Under the pieces are notes generated by a model. It saw only the letters and a program-made list of their open reading frames with translations, was not told where the DNA came from and made no database searches. Shown one piece after another: positions 51,569 to 54,193 of a DNA stretch of 54,193 bases. Location of the stretch: NCBI GenBank assembly GCA_034110565.1, contig JAWUYY010000071.1, positions 1 through 54,193 of the forward strand, read 5' to 3'. A program made the translations under genes and the position numbers. The stretch is from Bermanella sp034110565 (GTDB lineage Bacteria > Pseudomonadota > Gammaproteobacteria > Pseudomonadales > Oceanobacteraceae). Every line of letters starts with the position of its first letter. The first letter of the stretch is position 1.

Positions 51569-52705
51569 ATGAGCGATACGCGCACACTGGCCCTAAGCAA
51601 AGCCCTAATCGAACAGCCTTCGGTCACCCCAGAAGACGCCGAATGCCAACAAATGATGGAAGACATCTTGGCGCCTCTAGGTTTCAAGTGCGAAACCATG
51701 CAGTTTGCAGAAGTGAAAAACCTTTGGGCCCGTAAAGGCACCGAAAAACCCCTAGTGTGTTTTGCTGGCCACACCGACGTCGTGCCAACTGGCCCACACG
51801 ACAGCTGGACCTACCCACCGTTTGAAGCCACCATCGTTGACGGCATGCTATACGGTCGTGGTGCTGCGGACATGAAAGGCTCCGTCGCGGCATTTTTAGC
51901 CGCCACCGAAAACTTTGTCAAAAAACACCCAGACCACAAAGGCTCCATTGCGTATTTAATTACCGCCGATGAAGAAGGCCCAGCCGACAACGGTACGGTA
52001 AAAGTCATCGAAGCACTTGAAGCCCGTAACGAAAAAATCGACATGTGCATTGTGGGCGAACCATCGAGCACCACACACTGTGGCGATGTCATTAAAAACG
52101 GCCGTCGCGGCTCACTCGGCGCATGGATGACCGTCAAAGGCGTACAAGGCCACGTGGCGTATCCACACCTTGCCAAAAACCCGATTCATTTAGTGGCCCC
52201 TGCTCTTGCAGAAATGTCCGCTGAAAAATGGGACAACGGCAACGAATTTTTCCCCGCGACAACGTTTCAAATCAGCAACATGAACAGCGGCACCGGCGCC
52301 ACTAACGTGATTCCGGGCACGGTTGAATTAATTTTCAACTTCCGTTTTTCAACCGAGTTGACTCAAGAAGAATTAAAACGCCGCACCCATGAGATCATGG
52401 ATAAATACGGTTTTGAATACGAGATCGAATGGAAGCTAAGCGGCCACCCATTCTTAACGGACCGTGGCTCATTAGTAGACGCCGCCGTTGTCGCCATTAA
52501 AGAAGTAACCGACATCGACACCGAACTTTCAACATCCGGTGGCACCAGTGACGGGCGTTTTATCGCACCAACTGGGGCGCAAGTTGTAGAGCTTGGCCCA
52601 ATCAACGCCACCATTCACCAAGTTAACGAACACATCAGCGTGGCCGACTTAGATACCTTAAGCGCCATCTATGAACGTATTCTTGAAAAACTGCTTTTGG
52701 ATTAA
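51569..52705 (+). CDS. dapE: Succinyl-diaminopimelate desuccinylase
   Basis: DapE removes succinate from N-succinyl-LL-diaminopimelate, the step after DapC. The 378-residue M20 metalloenzyme has the zinc and catalytic residues in CFAGHTDVVPTGP (His, Asp), GAADMKGSVAAFLAA (bridging Asp), TADEEGPADNGTVK (Glu pair) and a C-terminal His in the HQVNEHISVADLD region. The lid domain is present (RRGSLGAWMTVKGVQGHVAYPHLAKNPIH). Its start has GAGA before the ATG. It completes the set of dapC and dapD in this window, 11 kb away. Confidence 0.95.
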   Translation: MSDTRTLALSKALIEQPSVTPEDAECQQMMEDILAPLGFKCETMQFAEVKNLWARKGTEKPLVCFAGHTDVVPTGPHDSWTYPPFEATIVDGMLYGRGAADMKGSVAAFLAATENFVKKHPDHKGSIAYLITADEEGPADNGTVKVIEALEARNEKIDMCIVGEPSSTTHCGDVIKNGRRGSLGAWMTVKGVQGHVAYPHLAKNPIHLVAPALAEMSAEKWDNGNEFFPATTFQISNMNSGTGATNVIPGTVELIFNFRFSTELTQEELKRRTHEIMDKYGFEYEIEWKLSGHPFLTDRGSLVDAAVVAIKEVTDIDTELSTSGGTSDGRFIAPTGAQVVELGPINATIHQVNEHISVADLDTLSAIYERILEKLLLD

Positions 52706-52717
52706 CAATTTAGCCTT

Positions 52718-53635
52718 ATGTTAACGTGCCCAGTTTGCCAAAGCCCCCTTGCGCGTAATGATCGTCAATTACGCTGTGAAAACAACCACAGCTATGATCA
52801 AGCCAAGCAGGGCTATTTTAATTTATTACTCAACACCGCCAAAAGCTCGAAACAGCCTGGCGACAACGCCGTCATGGTGCAAGCGCGCAGTGCGTTTTTA
52901 AATGGCGGCCACTACCAAAGTATTTCGGACACCATCAACCAACTGGCCATTGATCACTTATTGCAAAACGCACAAGAAAAATGCCAAATTTTAGATCTAG
53001 GTTGCGGTGAAGGTTATTACACCGAGCGCCTGCACACAGCGTTAAATGACCACCAAATTAACCATGAATTTTATGGGTTAGATATATCAAAAGACGCGGT
53101 GAAAACCGCCTGCAAACGCAGCAAAGACATTAACTGGTTAGTAGCCAACGCCAACCATGCACCATTTGAAAAAAACAGCATGCAGCTGATCATGAATGTA
53201 TTTAACCGCATCATGCCCAAAGCCCTTGCTCATCTGTGCCACGAAGACGGCCGCGTGTTTATTGCCAGTGCTGGTGCTTACCATTTGCAGCAATTAAAAG
53301 AAGCCATCTACACCACACCGAAATTTGTGGAATTTGATGCCATCGCCGTTATGGCCGATGACTTTAATCATGAGCATCGTCAAACCCTAGACTTCACCAT
53401 GAGTTTGCCGCCAACCAGTACTCAGCACCTGTTAGCCATGACGCCCCACGCGTGGCGCTCAAGCCCTGAGATTCAACAAGGCTTAATGGCACAAGAACAG
53501 CTAGACTTAAGAGTACAAATCAATTTAGATAGCTTTAGTTTAAAACCTTTGGCAGAGCGAATTTATCGCAGCAAACCGGTTGACGAAAACCAACCCGAAA
53601 GCGATCAACAAGCAAGCGAACAAAGCGACGTTTAA
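52718..53635 (+). CDS. rlmA: 23S rRNA (guanine-N1)-methyltransferase RlmA
   Basis: RlmA methylates N1 of G745 in 23S rRNA in E. coli. The 305-residue protein has the N-terminal zinc site (CPVCQSPL with CENNHSYDQAKQGYFNLLL) and a class I SAM fold (ILDLGCGEGYYTERL, YGLDISKDAVKTACK, VANANHAPFEKNS). The sequence after about residue 290 is a Gln/Ser/Glu-rich tail absent from the 269-residue E. coli enzyme. It follows dapE by 12 bp. TlrB/RlmA(II) in Gram-positives modify G748; assignment to G745 is by clade expectation only. Confidence 0.88.
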   Translation: MLTCPVCQSPLARNDRQLRCENNHSYDQAKQGYFNLLLNTAKSSKQPGDNAVMVQARSAFLNGGHYQSISDTINQLAIDHLLQNAQEKCQILDLGCGEGYYTERLHTALNDHQINHEFYGLDISKDAVKTACKRSKDINWLVANANHAPFEKNSMQLIMNVFNRIMPKALAHLCHEDGRVFIASAGAYHLQQLKEAIYTTPKFVEFDAIAVMADDFNHEHRQTLDFTMSLPPTSTQHLLAMTPHAWRSSPEIQQGLMAQEQLDLRVQINLDSFSLKPLAERIYRSKPVDENQPESDQQASEQSDV

Positions 53636-53660
53636 CCCAATACAGACACAAGGAGCGTGC

Positions 53661-53960
53661 ATGTTCATAGTGAGATGGCTTGGTAACCTTGCCCAAAACT
53701 ACCAGAAATGTTTTGCCATCTTTGGTGCGGGGCTATCCATATTTATGATTGGCATCGCCCTGTTTTATGTCAGCGCCAAACACTACGACGCACAACCTAT
53801 ATTAGCCGAGCTGCTTACCCTGCTTGCCTTAATATTATTTGCCATCGGCATTGTCACCGCGTTAATAGGCTATTTAAGTTTGACCTACTATCGCTGGTAT
53901 CATTTTTTTAAAAAACGTAAAACAAGCCAACGTGACCCAGAAGACAAAGATCACGATTAA
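53661..53960 (+). CDS. Small two-helix membrane protein, function unknown
   Basis: Starting at ATG 53661 with AGGAG upstream gives 99 residues. Two hydrophobic helices are visible (about 17-38: CFAIFGAGLSIFMIGIALFYVSA, and about 46-70: ILAELLTLLALILFAIGIVTALIGYLSL), followed by a charged tail (FFKKRKTSQRDPEDKDHD). No family is recognised. A longer in-frame start overlaps rlmA and is not preferred. It is probably cotranscribed with rlmA. Confidence 0.65.
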   Translation: MFIVRWLGNLAQNYQKCFAIFGAGLSIFMIGIALFYVSAKHYDAQPILAELLTLLALILFAIGIVTALIGYLSLTYYRWYHFFKKRKTSQRDPEDKDHD

Positions 53961-53985
53961 ACTTGTCCCGTAAAAGGTTTAACCA

Positions 53986-54193
53986 TGCGCTACCCAGACA
54001 TCGAAATTTACGTCAAAGACGTAACCTTCAAACAAATAGAAGACTGGCTCAAACTGCATTTTAAACATGTAGAGCGTAAGCACATCGAAACCAAAAAAAG
54101 CGAAGCCCGCAGCCACTGGCTAGTAGACGACAGCGAAGTCATCGCCTTTGGTAACGCCATCGCCAAATATTCCAGCATCTGGTTTAAACAAAA
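53986..54193 (+). CDS. Hypothetical protein, 3' truncated by window edge
   Basis: The ATG at 53986 opens a frame running to the window end (MRYPDIEIYVKDVTFKQIED, then WLKLHFKHVERKHIETKKSE). The visible 69 residues are mixed charged and aromatic and resemble a small soluble domain, but I cannot name the family. It lies 25 bp after the two-helix gene. Confidence 0.6.

Overview
The window reads as chromosomal DNA of a Gram-negative gammaproteobacterium. Gene order and protein style resemble the marine Oceanospirillales (Bermanella/Oleispira/Thalassolituus-like); that placement is inference. The evidence is a lipid A and BAM outer-membrane operon, the tsf-pyrH-frr order, GlnD, and long-form DapD beside DapC as in pseudomonads. 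The DNA is moderately AT-rich and gene-dense. No rRNA, tRNA, CRISPR array, complete IS or prophage was seen.

Layout. 1-1290: the 3' end of hrpB. 1381-7180: two tandem copies of a two-gene cassette, each a small membrane-anchored protein followed by a secreted leishmanolysin-like (M8-type) zinc protease with a GlyGly-CTERM-like tail. 7237-8860: two AraC-family regulators, one membrane-embedded and one only a DNA-binding domain. 8945-13742: housekeeping and accessory genes (FklB, TauE/SafE permease, glutaredoxin-like protein, riboflavin synthase, patatin phospholipase, an outer-membrane barrel protein and a lipoprotein). 13753-28279, all on the minus strand: rpsB-tsf-pyrH-frr-uppS-cdsA-dxr-rseP-bamA-ompH-lpxD-fabZ-lpxA-lpxB-rnhB, mostly overlapping or closely spaced. 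28574-32055: map-glnD, divergent from rpsB. 32126-35405: a nitrate-type ABC importer (nrtA-nrtB-nrtD order) behind a possible NtrC/sigma-54 control region. 35903-40548: dapC, a hybrid sensor kinase on the other strand, a YffB-like ArsC-family protein and dapD.

40942-44851: a 72-aa hypothetical, a tandem HCCA-isomerase/DsbA-like protein, then an uncharacterised pair made of a six-helix coiled-coil membrane protein and a vWA-domain lipoprotein. 44938-48934: an OmpR-family response regulator, its sensor kinase and an LTA-synthase-like phosphotransferase, with an array of 11-bp direct repeats just before the last gene. 49017-49640: fabR. 49719-50715: a cluster of palindromic repeats flanking a small GIY-YIG nuclease gene. 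50827-54193: trmJ, dapE, rlmA, a small membrane protein and a truncated hypothetical.

The genes work together in several blocks: cell-envelope biogenesis (lipid A, isoprenoid carrier, phospholipid, outer-membrane assembly), nitrogen control and uptake (glnD, nrt), succinylase-branch lysine/diaminopimelate synthesis (dapC, dapD, dapE), and envelope modification under two-component control. The strongest candidates for undescribed biology are the GIY-YIG gene inside hairpin repeats, the duplicated protease cassette, and the coiled-coil membrane protein with its vWA lipoprotein.
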